This document shows positions 10,313 through 20,038 of a stretch of DNA of 64,000 bases, piece by piece. The stretch spans positions 682,001 through 746,000 of the forward strand of contig JBAJFE010000001.1 in the NCBI GenBank assembly GCA_037903355.1, given 5' to 3'. Both the position numbers and the translations under genes were made by a program. The notes under the pieces are model-generated. The model searched no databases. It was not told the origin of the DNA and saw only the letters and a program-made list of their open reading frames with translations. Numbering within the stretch: the stretch's first letter is position 1; each line of letters begins with the position of its first letter. The DNA is from Trichuris trichiura. Taxonomy: Eukaryota; Nematoda; Enoplea; Trichinellida; Trichuridae.

Positions 10313-13300
10313 GGTGCTTTGCTGAGGCTGACTGGTGGTGCTTCCGCTCTATCTCGCACAGTGTACCGGTAGATCGCATTGGCCGGCGCTGTGCTCGAAT
10401 AGCGATCGTCCCGCGGGAACAGATTGTACCGGTATACCGCTTCAAGCACCGAACATCCTGTTCGTGCTGCAATCACCTTTACTGTGCGGTGGCATCGTTC
10501 TGTTATGCCATTGCCGCTTGGGGTGTAGGCGCATCGAAAGCGAAGGTGCGTTCCCCAGCGTTGAGCCAACCGGTTGATTTCCTGACCCCGGAAGGCGGTA
10601 TCGTTATCTGCCAGTAGCTCTTCCGGAGCCCCGCGTTCGCAAAAGATTGATTCTAAGTGGCGGGCGATTTCAGCGCTGGAACGCAGGTTCACCCGCCGCC
10701 AGATAGAAAACCGCGATGGTCCACAGTCTACCATGGTTAGGTACAGCTCGTTTCCATAGTGGGCCACGTCGATGCCTACGCGCTGCCATACCTTCGGCAC
10801 TTCTAACGTTCCGTGCTTCCATTTGGCTGGTGCCGGGTCAATGGATTGGCAGACATCGCATCCACTGATCATGCGCCTGACGCTTTGCTTGGATCTCGTT
10901 GGATCGCGGCGACGGACGAAGTACAACGTACGTCGGACGCCCGGATGGCCTGCGTCATGGTGAACCTGCTTTATAAGCCCCTCATTAGACGGGTCGTCAA
11001 CCGCGGCACATGTCAATTGATGGACGGGCTCCGCGGCTAACCATTTCATCGGTACACGGGTTAGGGCGTCGGCTTTGTTCATGGCTGACCTTACTAACGT
11101 GACTGCAAGCTTCAGCTTGTATTCTTTCACCAGGGATAACACCGTCTCCACTCGACGGCGAATGAGCATTTCATTAGCAGCCTTCGTTCTTAAGCGGGTT
11201 TCTCCTGACAGGCCATCCTCTATCCAGCGGTGAACCGTTGCTGAATCTGTCAGCAGTTCAACTTCTTTCATCTGCCACGAAAGAGCCAGGTTGAGACCTT
11301 TTATCACGGCGTCAAGCTCCGCCATGTTAATGTGGCGGGCGTCATCGGGGCGCAGCCAGCATCCATCTTCCACAATGGAGCCGCCCACTTCGAGAGCTAC
11401 ACCTATGGCTAGCGCTCTTGCGTCAACCCAAACCTTGGCCTTACTGCCTGGCACGTCCCACCTTCCATGTACCGGGTCGAGTTTTCGCACTTCATTCGCA
11501 ACGTCACTCAGCAGAGCGTGTATCCGTGAATCGTGGACGGGTTCATCCCATCGTGCCGTCACCTGGTTAGCTTTTCTCTTGATGAGGGCAGAAGCAACTC
11601 TGAGCCAGCCGCATGTCGGGTAGTGTCCCACTAGCTCACCGCAGTAAGAAAACACGTTTCGCCGAGTTAGGTTCTCCGGAGGACTGCTTATTTCATTACC
11701 TCTTGACCAACGGAGAATTCCTTGCTCCCCCCAGCCCTTCATGCCCAACACACGAGCACCGTCGGCTAGTCGTTCAGGGGCTTTGCACACTAACCCATAC
11801 TGGTGCAGGTATGTTTTCACCGTTTCTGCCGCAACGAGCGCTTCATTGACGAGAATGTCGTCAATGTATGCCGACGTGCCCTCGCTTATGTCAGGGGAGA
11901 GTGAAAGGACACGCCCAACCACTGCTTCCATGATGGCTGGTGCCACATTCAAACCGAGACCCAGGCGGGTCAGGCAGTATCTGCGGCCATGAAAAATGAC
12001 GGTTTGATATGGCCAGAGCGATTTGTCAACGCGGATCTGGAGGTGCGCTTTCTGGAAATCCAGGATTGACAATTTCGTGCCTTGCCGGCGCCATTCTTGC
12101 AACTTGTAGGCACATACGTCGCTGCTAGCCGTGAATGTATCGATGTGCTCGTTCAGTTCCCGGAAATCGAGCACCGGGCGCTCCTTGCCATTGTTACGTT
12201 GTGCAACGGCCATGAGAGGGATTAGGGCCTTCGCTGGTCCAAATTCTCTTTCGTCGTAGGGAACCGGCCAACCTTTACTGATCCACGTCATTAGCTCTGC
12301 TTCATATGCCGCCCTAATGGCGTTATCAGGCGGATACTCCTTCCTCGCGTTGTACAGGACTTCTGGGGCATTCCCATTTGCCCATTTCCACGCCGCTGTC
12401 CATGCGTGTGAAATTGGGTAGTACGTCACCTTGAAATCCTTCTCATCAAATCGCATTCCAGCGTCCGCACCTGCGCATGCCGCCAATCCCATCGGATTGA
12501 ACTGCACTCGCCCTTGGCAGTCCAATAGAGCTCCTCCGAGGAGCCGAATCCCGCTCATGCCAAGTACTAGGTCGAAGCCAAGGGGCCTTTGATTGGAAAC
12601 TACGACGTCCACAACCGCTGCGTTTCTCCTATGTGGTTCCAGCTTAATGGTATTCCCTCCTGCGCAGCGGAGTTCATCGCCACTGATTGTGCGCAGGCAG
12701 ATGGGCTGCCTCTTCCATTGACGGCAGCAAGCCGCGTAAATAGCACAAGTGCTGCATCCACTATCCACCAGCACGCGACGATTCACACCATCTACCCGCA
12801 ACCAAGTGAACGGTAGTGCCTCGTTCAATGAAGGAAGGGCACCGGCACCGGAGCAACCCTCCCTGACCTCGTTTCCCGGAATCGTTTCAGGTCTCCTTGT
12901 TGTCTCACGATCGGACCAACGGCCGCGCGTCCGTCTTCTTCTCTTGTTGCCCCGCTGCAGGCCATATGACTCCTGACGCTGCATCATGCGATCTCGGGCA
13001 AAGTGATTGGGCCAGCCACAAACGTAGCAACGCCACTTGTCGCCTGAACCTCCAGCCTCAGGTGTAAAGCTGCTTGAAGCGGCGACGATTGGCACATCGC
13101 TGTTTCTGCTGGATGGGCCTCTTGCCAGCATTGCATGAGCACGGATCAGCAGCTCATCCAGTGTTAGTGCTTCTATATGAGCTCCTGCCCGCAGCGCATC
13201 TTGAATCTGTTCTGGAAGACCGCGAACAAACGCGCTAGCCAGAACTTTGTCCGACACTCCGCCAGCGAGAAGCGCCAACTGTCGGAGAGCCGCCAGAAAT

Positions 13301-13617
13301 GCGTCTGCCGTTTCCCCATCTCGGAGTTTTCTCATTATGAGCTCATCATAGGCGATGAATGGATCGGGGGTAAATGCAGTCAGGATTCTGTCCTTCACCT
13401 TTTTGAGCTTGCCTTGGTCCTCAACTGCCATCTGGTCGTAGACCTCGAACGCGGGGCCAATCAGCCTCAACCCAATGACGCGAGCGACGTCGTCGATTCC
13501 ACATAGTCGACAGGAGGATTCATCTTTCCGCAACCATTCATAGGCCGAAAGAGACGAGCCATCAAATTTAGGGATTACTTTGATGTCCATCATTGAGACT
13601 CCACTTGGACGTTTCAA
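10276..13617 (-). CDS. Gag-Pol polyprotein of LTR retrotransposon (1113 codons, open)
   Basis: Single open frame starting 16 nt inside the 5' LTR. Order: a Gag-like region (residues about 1-190, including AYEWLRKDESSCRLCG), a zinc-knuckle remnant (CYVCGWPNHFARD, the fourth ligand Cys being Arg), an aspartic protease with VDSGCSTC, and reverse transcriptase (ERPVLDFRELN; catalytic AYIDDILV). RNase H follows with Asp, Glu and Asp in WVDARALAIG, MAELDAVIKG and LLTDSATVHRW. The integrase has an HHCC finger (HHDAGHPG with CDVC) and the DDE residues in GIDVAHYG, LADNDTAF and NGITERCH. All catalytic motifs except the knuckle's last Cys look present. The frame is uninterrupted although the LTRs have diverged. 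Confidence 0.9.
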   Translation of the reverse strand: MKRPSGVSMMDIKVIPKFDGSSLSAYEWLRKDESSCRLCGIDDVARVIGLRLIGPAFEVYDQMAVEDQGKLKKVKDRILTAFTPDPFIAYDELIMRKLRDGETADAFLAALRQLALLAGGVSDKVLASAFVRGLPEQIQDALRAGAHIEALTLDELLIRAHAMLARGPSSRNSDVPIVAASSSFTPEAGGSGDKWRCYVCGWPNHFARDRMMQRQESYGLQRGNKRRRRTRGRWSDRETTRRPETIPGNEVREGCSGAGALPSLNEALPFTWLRVDGVNRRVLVDSGCSTCAIYAACCRQWKRQPICLRTISGDELRCAGGNTIKLEPHRRNAAVVDVVVSNQRPLGFDLVLGMSGIRLLGGALLDCQGRVQFNPMGLAACAGADAGMRFDEKDFKVTYYPISHAWTAAWKWANGNAPEVLYNARKEYPPDNAIRAAYEAELMTWISKGWPVPYDEREFGPAKALIPLMAVAQRNNGKERPVLDFRELNEHIDTFTASSDVCAYKLQEWRRQGTKLSILDFQKAHLQIRVDKSLWPYQTVIFHGRRYCLTRLGLGLNVAPAIMEAVVGRVLSLSPDISEGTSAYIDDILVNEALVAAETVKTYLHQYGLVCKAPERLADGARVLGMKGWGEQGILRWSRGNEISSPPENLTRRNVFSYCGELVGHYPTCGWLRVASALIKRKANQVTARWDEPVHDSRIHALLSDVANEVRKLDPVHGRWDVPGSKAKVWVDARALAIGVALEVGGSIVEDGCWLRPDDARHINMAELDAVIKGLNLALSWQMKEVELLTDSATVHRWIEDGLSGETRLRTKAANEMLIRRRVETVLSLVKEYKLKLAVTLVRSAMNKADALTRVPMKWLAAEPVHQLTCAAVDDPSNEGLIKQVHHDAGHPGVRRTLYFVRRRDPTRSKQSVRRMISGCDVCQSIDPAPAKWKHGTLEVPKVWQRVGIDVAHYGNELYLTMVDCGPSRFSIWRRVNLRSSAEIARHLESIFCERGAPEELLADNDTAFRGQEINRLAQRWGTHLRFRCAYTPSGNGITERCHRTVKVIAARTGCSVLEAVYRYNLFPRDDRYSSTAPANAIYRYTVRDRAEAPPVSLSKAPCAPTTSVTLSG

Positions 13618-13633
13618 CTAGGCCTCGATAGCC

Positions 13634-13955
13634 TGTAGTAAACGCAGTTGACAAACGCACGCAGGAAAGGATTGTCAAAGACTTTATTGCACCGACACAA
13701 CACGCATCTCTTCACCCCCTAACCCTTCGTGAGTGCTCCTTATATACTCCTTATCCTGGCGGTAGCTGAGCGTCACTTCGCGAGCCAGGTGACCTGACGG
13801 CTATTTCCGGTGACCACCCTGCGCGTGTCCTGGGCGTATTTCCGGTGACCGCCCTGCGCGTGTCACTTTCAAGGTTCGTCCTGCAGGGACCGTCGCTTCC
13901 ACTGCCCGTTGTGCAGAAAGCAGCTTCCGTGATTTCCGTCGCGCTGTTCATCACA
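13634..13955 (-). repeat. 5' LTR of the minus-strand retrotransposon
   Basis: Partner of 9593-9905. Starts TGTAGTAAACGCAG on the plus strand and ends ATCACA. It has a short internal tandem duplication: the stretch with ATTTCCGGTGACC and CCTGCGCGTGTC occurs twice between about 13800 and 13865. This accounts for its greater length. Confidence 0.8.
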
Positions 13956-14984
13956 GCACTGCGGGATTTCACCCTCCCGCTGGCACTGCCGCAGTCAAAT
14001 TTTTTCAGAAAATCTGTCATCAGCACGAACTAGCGAACCAACAAGTAATCTGAACACATAGTAGTTTACGTAATAAATCAGAAGGCGACACAACGAACTA
14101 GCGATGCTCAGGTAGCAATTGTTCTGGGACACTGTACTGTTGCTGGCGGGAGCAATGGTGCTGTAATACCAAAGTACAAACTACTACCAAAGCAAAGATG
14201 AGTTGCTAGGAGAGCGACTTATGGAATTGCAGAAACAACAACAGGCCGAAGGCAGTGTATTAAGAAAAGTAAACTAATTCTTTTATGCAACATCAGGCTT
14301 ACAACGTAAACATCGGTTCTTGTACTCTAAATTATTTTAATGGGTTCTTATAATTTCGTTAAGTCCTGTTTCAGTCGGAAATCATTTATCGACGCATCTA
14401 AAAACAAGGTTTTTAGGACAACCGGGGATTGCCAAGGGAGAGTGTAGCTGCTTGAGCGATTCCTTGAACTTGTGCGGAAGAGTTTATTGTAGAAGCGCGT
14501 GGCATAACGCTAAGTACACAATGGTACAGGTAATGGTCAGCGGTACGGCAGTCTGGAGTTTTGTTTGCTGCCTGTCAGCATGTGCGGTTTTATAGCTTCC
14601 TGCAGCTGTTTTGCAGAAGGGTAAGGGCATTAATCCGCTTCTGTCGCCGCTTAAAGCATCTGACCTACAGGGATTATACCCCGGCGCCTGCCTCCTCACA
14701 CAGCATGTGGCATTCCATCAATAGACGGATTGGCCGGAAGCGCGAATGCCTTTTTGCCACGGACAGCTGTTTGGGGCACCATAAATTACTTCCACCCGCC
14801 TGCATCTGTAGGTGCAATTGCCATGCCGTGGCATTCGTTGAATGCGCGGATTAAACGGCACAGGTGGACATGGCGTTTCTTGAACGGCCAGATTAGGGGA
14901 GATCATGTTAACCTGCCCAATTAGCAGGTAGGGAGCCGACTTGTTTACCACAGTGACTATTTGTAATTCCAGTGTTATCATTGT

Positions 14985-15157
14985 TATTATTATTTTTCTT
15001 TTTATTCTTTTTCTCTCTTCTTCGTAAGGGAATTTTTAAATTTTGTTTTTTGAAAAACGTTTACAGTTTTTAACCCGTTTTTTCATATAACGTTCATTGT
15101 TGTAATAAACGTTCCTGACGTAGCTTTCTGGTGCTACCTTGACCCGTCTGCAGCGTC
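14985..15157 (+). repeat. Direct repeat, copy 1 (PLE terminus-like)
   Basis: The T-rich run, TCTTCTTCGTAA, TTTTGAAAAACGTTTACAGTTTTTA, TAAACGTTC and GCTACCTTGACCCGTC occur here in the same order as at 15515-15668. The end resembles the hammerhead-like module found across the window, but the core reads CTGCAGA and the stem is imperfect, so this copy is decayed. Confidence 0.6.
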
Positions 15158-15514
15158 AAACATGTCCGCCGTCGGGCCGCTGTGCTTGGTCGCAAGCCCT
15201 TCTATCTGACCAACTTCGGTCGGGGTCGTAGCTGTCAGCTCTATCCTGAGCTGTCGAGCTTTGGCCCCACATGATCAGTCAGTCGTCAGAGCGAGCTCTC
15301 GACCGACCTGCCGCGACGGTGACGGAGCAACAACTGAGCGACAAAGAGCAAATAAAACATGCAAACCCGTCCGTTTTAAACGAAATGGGCTTTAAATGTT
15401 CTTCTTTCTTCGGACCGATCCATCTGTCTCTGCGCTACCGCCTTCGTTGTCCTCACTTGCTTCTTTCTTCCTTCTTTTTTCTTTTGGCGCCCGTACGAAT
15501 TTTGTTTTATCTTT

Positions 15515-15668
15515 TTTATTCTTTTTCTTTCTTCTCTCTTCTTCGTAAAGAAGCTTTTCTTTTTGAAAAATGTTTTAGTTTTTAGCCTGTTTTTGCATGT
15601 AACGTTTATTGATGCTATAAACGTTCTTGACGGAGCTTTCAGGTCCTACCTTGACCCGTCTTCAGCGT
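15515..15668 (+). repeat. Direct repeat, copy 2 (PLE terminus-like)
   Basis: Second copy of the repeat at 14985-15157, offset by about 530 bp, ending just left of the Ty3/gypsy 5' LTR. Its right end carries a well-formed hammerhead-like core on the minus strand (15637-15665). Confidence 0.6.
15637..15665 (-). ncRNA. Hammerhead-ribozyme-like core
   Basis: On the minus strand: CTGAAGA, stem CGGGTC, a 7-nt loop, GACCTG (one G-U pair), then AAA. This is the CUGANGA / stem II / GAAA pattern of hammerhead cores. Stems I and III are not clear by eye. Confidence 0.5.
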
Positions 15669-15704
15669 GAACGGTGTCATTACTATTAGTATTAGTACTA
15701 GTAA

Positions 15705-15760
15705 TGTAACGGACGTCGCCAGGCCAAACATAGACAGAACTTGAAGATCACATAGAAGGG
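15705..15760 (+). repeat. Truncated 5' LTR of the Ty3/gypsy element
   Basis: Matches the start of the 3' LTR (22395 onward) with very few differences as far as ACATAGAAGGGG. After that the two diverge: here a GT repeat begins, while the 3' LTR continues into TTTGTGTTGTGTAAG. Confidence 0.8.
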
Positions 15761-15781
15761 GTGTGTGTGTGTGTGTGTGTG
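15757..15781 (+). repeat. (GT)n microsatellite at a deletion junction
   Basis: A run of about eleven GT units lies where the 5' LTR stops matching the 3' LTR and before the gag remnant. It probably marks or grew at the junction of the deletion. Confidence 0.8.
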
Positions 15782-15994
15782 CGAATGATGATTCATGACA
15801 GAAGCGAACGCGTTATGCCTGTCGACAAGAGACGGCGTCGGTTTTCTTGTAGGCCGCCTACCGAGTGGGAACGTCGCCGTGCCCAGTGCTGGAAGTGTCA
15901 CGGATTTGGGCACATTGCTCGCCACTGCCCGAGCGCATCGGGAAACGGCGAAGGGTCATCCGCACGGACCGGGCGGATGACCCGCAATCAATGA
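15782..15994 (+). pseudogene. gag remnant with CCHC zinc knuckle
   Basis: The open frame ends at a TGA at 15992-15994 and carries the knuckle CWKCHGFGHIARHCP, a complete C-x2-C-x4-H-x4-C motif. This is the nucleocapsid end of gag; everything upstream was lost with the 5' deletion. It lies in a different frame from the pol frame that overlaps it from 15865, as in Ty3/gypsy elements that make Gag-Pol by frameshifting. Confidence 0.75.
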
Positions 15995-17544
15995 AAACGG
16001 TCGAAGATGTCCCGCAACCCGCGAAAATGGCAGAAACACAGCGAGTGGCCAACGCTACCGTCACGCCTAGGGTTTTTGTCGAAGTTTCTGTGAATGGGGT
16101 GAAATTTAGTATGCTGGTCGATACGGGCGCGGGACGAACCCTAATCAGCGATACTCTGTTTCTGAAGCTAGCTGGTCACTCGAAGTTGCAGGTAAGCCGT
16201 GTTCAGTTGACCTTAGCCGATGGGTCACCCTTGCGCGTCCTGGGAGAAGCGCGACTACGAATCAGGCTGCGGTCAGAGAACTTTCCGATTAACGCTGTCG
16301 TAGTGGAAAGACTCCAGTACCCCTCGCTAATGGGCGCTGATTTTATTCAATCGTACGGTTTCGTCATCGACTTGAGAGGTAAGTCCTTATTTTGCGAAGA
16401 CAGAAGGATAGATGTACCCTTGGTGATCGTTGATGATTGGGCAGACGATGAGGAAGCCTGCGTATATGTGATAGAGAAAGTCTCCATTGGGCCCAAATCA
16501 GCGGCTACCGTGTTATGCACGACGAACCAGAAGTATTCCGGTGATGCACTATTCGAAGGCAGTCTGAAGCTGGAAGCGGTTGGGGGCCTGGTGCCCAGGT
16601 GTCTCGTGACGGTATCAAACGGCAAGTTTAATATGCTTGTTCGAAATTTGTTCGATCACGAGCTTTATGTTCCTAAAAAGATATTGCTTGGGAAGATAAG
16701 CCCCCTATGCAGGGATATTTGTTCCCTGGAGGAAACCAGAACAGCCAGCAATGAAAATGATGTCGAACTGAAGGCAATATTATAGAAGTTGACTACTAAA
16801 ACGGCTGAGGAGAGTCTTGATGAAAAACAAAAAAGCTCATTGTTTGAATTACTGTGGTCCTACCGTGATGTATTTGCTGCCAACAAACGCGACCTTGGTC
16901 AAACCAGTGTTCTTCGTCACAAGATTACCTTAACGGAAAACGCTCGCCCAGTACGGCAGCCGCTATGTAGGCTGAATCCCACGGACAGGAGAGAAATAAG
17001 TGCTCTTCTGAAGGACATGCTAAAAGATCGAATTATAGAACCGTCGGAAAGCCCTTGGGCAGCTGGAATCGTGCCCATTCGCAAGAAAGATGGGTCAATT
17101 CGACTGTGCGTAGACTACCGGAAGTTGAACGAAGTAACAAGAAAAGATGCCTATCCCCTCCCGCGAATTGACGAAACTTTGGACTCTTTGTCGGGCGCCA
17201 GGTTCTTCTCAACGATTGACTTGCTGAGTGGTTATTGGCAAGTTGAACTAGACCCAGACGCGAAAGAAAAAACCGCATTCCTTACGCATGACGGATTGTT
17301 TCACTTTAACGTTATGCCGTTTGGATTGACGGGAGCACCCGCAACGTTTCAGCGCCTTATGGAGCTCGTGCTCGCCGGACTCAAATGGGAGTGTTGTCTT
17401 GTGTACCTGGACGACGTGATTATTTTCAGTCGTACTTTTGAAGAGCATATTAAGCGCCTTTCGCAAGTGCTTCGACGCCTCCGTGGAGCTGGGCTGAAAA
17501 TTAGTCCTTCGAAATGTCGACTCCTTCGTAAGGAAATTATTTTC
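15865..17544 (+). pseudogene. pol, first part: protease and reverse transcriptase
   Basis: The protease holds the catalytic DTG in MLVDTGAGRTLISDTL near residue 90. A TAG stop at 16783-16785 separates it from the reverse transcriptase, which continues in the same frame. The RT shows LCVDYRKLNEVTRKDAYPLP, FSTIDLLSGYWQVELD and the catalytic CLVYLDDVIIFS. The frame is cut at 17544 by the Merlin element after LLRKEIIF. Merlin plus one target duplication is 2,502 nt, a multiple of three, so the same frame is picked up again to its right. Confidence 0.9.
17537..17544. repeat. Target-site duplication of Merlin, left copy
   Basis: TTATTTTC, repeated exactly at 20039-20046. Eight to nine bp is the usual duplication length of Merlin/IS1016-type elements. 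Confidence 0.9.
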
Positions 17545-17725
17545 GGGTCTATGATGACACGGCGATGCCGGAAGTATCAGGCGGCTACTTCACAGCGTAA
17601 TCTCCCTCTCTACAGCATCGTAAGAGGTTATCAGCAGCACAACAGGATCCGGTTATCGGTGTAACAGATTAGCGCCGAAGGAATCTGCCAAACTGTAACG
17701 TAACAGGCTCATGCAGCGACCCGGT

Positions 17726-18271
17726 TGTCGGTCTAACTGTTTCGTGCCGAACTATTTCGGTTGCACTGCATTGTAACAGCGTCTGTTTATGTCACTGGTG
17801 TGTTTAGTGACCCGTAGGAATTAGCGAAGGTGAGGGAATGTCGCACCTGCGCTTTCATTGAAGGTATGGGTAGTACAATGAGGCGTGCAGGTGTTCCAGC
17901 TGAGATCTCGTCTAGCAATTCGAGAAAAACATCGGAGGTCAAGTGTCCTAGCTGCGGCGTGCGTTTGTAGACAGGGTAAATCTCATTCTGCGTTATGTCT
18001 GTCGGTCTGACGGATTAGCGCCGTAGTATTTCGCTACACTGCAATGTAATAGCGTATGCTTTTGTCACTGATGCGTCTAGTGACCTGTAGCGATTAACGA
18101 AGGTGATGGAATGTAGCACCTGCGCTTGCATTGAAGGTACGGGAAACACAATGCGGCATGCAGGTGTTCAAAGTGACACCTCGTTTAGCAATTCGAGAAA
18201 AACATCGGAGGTCAACCGTCTCAGCTTCGCCGTGCGTTTGTAGACAGGGTAAATCTCACTTTGCGTTATGT
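17726..18271 (+). repeat. ~272-bp tandem duplication in the Merlin 5' region
   Basis: Two consecutive similar segments, about 17726-17998 and 17999-18271, share GTCGGTCT, CACCTGCGCTT, ATTCGAGAAAAACATCGGAGG and GCGTTTGTAGACAGGGTAAA in order. The second runs up to the transposase start. This makes the leader unusually long. Confidence 0.8.
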
Positions 18272-19638
18272 CTGTCCCGGGATCTGGTGACGACTTCCCA
18301 ACGACAACTGAAGGCGGAGACCGAGCCCTGGGTTCAAGCGACAACGTCCCATCGACAAGTAAAGGCTGGGCCCCTGAGCCGGGATGTAGTGACAGCGTCT
18401 CATCGACAAGTGGAGGCACCTTAAAGGAGACCCGAAGACGGCGCAACAGACTGGGCGGCATCGAATGGCTGCAGCAGACAGTCCCAGACGAGAATGCGGC
18501 TGTGCTCTTCCTACGCGGCAAGGGACTGTTGCACAGCGAGAGGATATGCCCCTGTTGTGGCCAAGGCATGCATCTAGCCCCTGACGGCATGTTTTGGCAC
18601 TGCTACAAACGGTCCTGCCGCAGAAAATTCTCAGTACGCTCGGGCACCTGGTTCGGCGGTAAGTGTGCCACTATTGCCGTTGCAGTTGTGACCGATGTAG
18701 TTCCAATGTGTTGTTTACAGTGCCGCGCGAAAGGTTACCCCTAAGAAATGCCGTCCAGGTTATTTATCACTGGAGTCAGGGGCACGCTACGATCAAATTC
18801 TGCGTAGAACAGCTGGGTATTTATTCGCTGAAATTTTCACGTTTCCAGAAAGATTGTCTGTGTTTCAGGAATCTGTTCCCAGGCCGCAGTCCGTTGGTGC
18901 AGATATTTGCGGCAACTGGCAGCCGACGCGTTGGCCGCAACACCGGTGCGACTGGGAGGCCCCGGGATGACGGTCGAGATGGACGAGTCGCTCTTCTCGC
19001 GGAGTAAGTACAACCGAGGCAGGCGCTACCCTGGGAAGTGGGTATTCGGCGCTGTAAGTCGTGAAAGCGGCGCAACCCATCTCGAAGCCGTGGAAGAGCG
19101 CTCGTCCAGATCTCTGGTTCCCATTATACGGTCCCACGTCGAGCGCCAGTCCGCAGTGGCCACAGACGAGTGGCGTGCCTATCGCAGTCTCGGCCACGAG
19201 GGTTACCACCATTCCCGAGTGAACCACTCCCGAAACTTCGTGGACCGAGCGACAGGTGCGCACACGCAGACCATCGAATCGCTGTGAGCCCAGGTGAAAC
19301 GGGGCAACAAGCTTCGTTGCGGAACGCACAGAAGCGCGCTCGCACTTCACCTGTCTGAGTTCATGTGGAGGAGGCGTATAGGGACCGGTGATGCGTTCCA
19401 AGCGATCCTCGACGTCATCCTCCAGTTGCACCCGCCCCGACAGGGTGAACCGCTAGCGCAACAGGAGCAGTCACAGTCAACGGTATGTCCAGCGTTAGCG
19501 TTTACTTCCATTGACGCCTTGTGCCTGAGTAGGACCCGAGTGAACCCGTCGGAAGCGCGCCCAGCGACGTCACCGGTCAGTCGTCGCCAGAACGCACCAA
19601 CATACCGTCACTTTCGGCAGGCTGACCGCCCGCGTTAA
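18268..19638 (+). pseudogene. Merlin (ISXO2-like) transposase with two introns and one TGA
   Basis: Modelled exons: 18268-18658, 18721-18816 and 18869-19638, joined by introns of 62 bp (GTAAGT...TTTACAG) and 52 bp (GTATTT...TTTCAG). The phases agree. Exon 1 has a zinc ribbon (CPCCGQG, then CYKRSCRRKFSVRSGTWF), typical of IS1595-type transposases. Exon 3 has the DDE-type core: VEMDESLFSRSKY, VATDEWRAYRSL and HTQTIESL. At 19285-19287 a TGA sits where the family normally has Trp in ESLW; the frame then stays open to 19638 with the expected C-terminal segment (EFMWRRRIG). It is therefore broken by one nonsense codon, assuming the introns are real. Confidence 0.85.
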
Positions 19639-20038
19639 GAGTACGTACGTTTTATACGTTTTTCGCGTTTATTGTTGCTCGCGTGTTCGGTGAACGCTTT
19701 AAACCGTTATTTTGCTCTACGCTTCTTGCCGTTTCCGCCACAGGCAATACTGCGCAACCCAAAAGCAGCCGCGAACACAGGTTGTGTTTAGGTTTAGGCT
19801 TAGGCTAGGGCAGAGAACGATCGCCGGCAAAATCGTACCTGGCAGTTGGAAACAATCGCCAGAACGGGCAAACGTGTCCAGGTGTTCATCGTTCTTTTGG
19901 TTACGTGCGTCGTTCGCATCAGTGCGCAGTGAACAATAGTATAGGACACCCATTGTTCAGGTTATGCAATAATCCCCACTTGACCTCCTTTGAAGTTGCC
20001 GCCAAATACTTCCGGCACCGCCGTGCCACAAAAGACCC

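Larger units (their letters stand above)
9593..13955 (-). mobile_element. LTR retrotransposon with fused Gag-Pol (Ty3/gypsy-like), minus strand
   Basis: Two direct LTRs (9593-9905 and 13634-13955) flank an internal region of about 3.7 kb. Read on the minus strand, the order is 5' LTR, a very short leader (16 nt), Gag-PR-RT-RNase H-integrase, a purine run (GGGAGGAG at 9906-9915) and the 3' LTR, which starts TG. The enzyme order fits Ty3/gypsy-like elements. No target-site duplication is visible: the left flank ends CTAGAGG and the right flank begins GCACTG. The left LTR interrupts tandem unit 4, so insertion came after the array formed. Confidence 0.85.
13956..15704. other. Non-coding region with repeated PLE-like ends
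   Basis: No convincing gene. The only clear structure is a pair of direct repeats near 14985-15157 and 15515-15668, described separately, and a GC-richer stretch between them (15160-15350). Several short open frames overlap on both strands and match nothing I know. Confidence 0.5.
17545..20038 (+). mobile_element. Merlin DNA transposon (2494 bp) nested in the Ty3/gypsy element
   Basis: The left end GGGTCTATGATGACACGGCG and the reverse complement of the right end, GGGTCTTTTGTGGCACGGCG, match. The match continues with few differences for about 50 bases, giving long terminal inverted repeats. The element is flanked by exact 8-bp TTATTTTC duplications. It encodes a transposase of the ISXO2/IS1595-like (Merlin) family. 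It interrupts the retrotransposon between the end of RT and RNase H, so it is the younger insertion. Confidence 0.95.

Noticed and set aside
13177..13506. 109-codon plus-strand frame
   Set aside because: Antisense to gag of the minus-strand element.
19285..19287. TGA in the Merlin transposase read as selenocysteine or by readthrough
   Set aside because: The family has Trp here and no recoding signal is visible; a point mutation is simpler.
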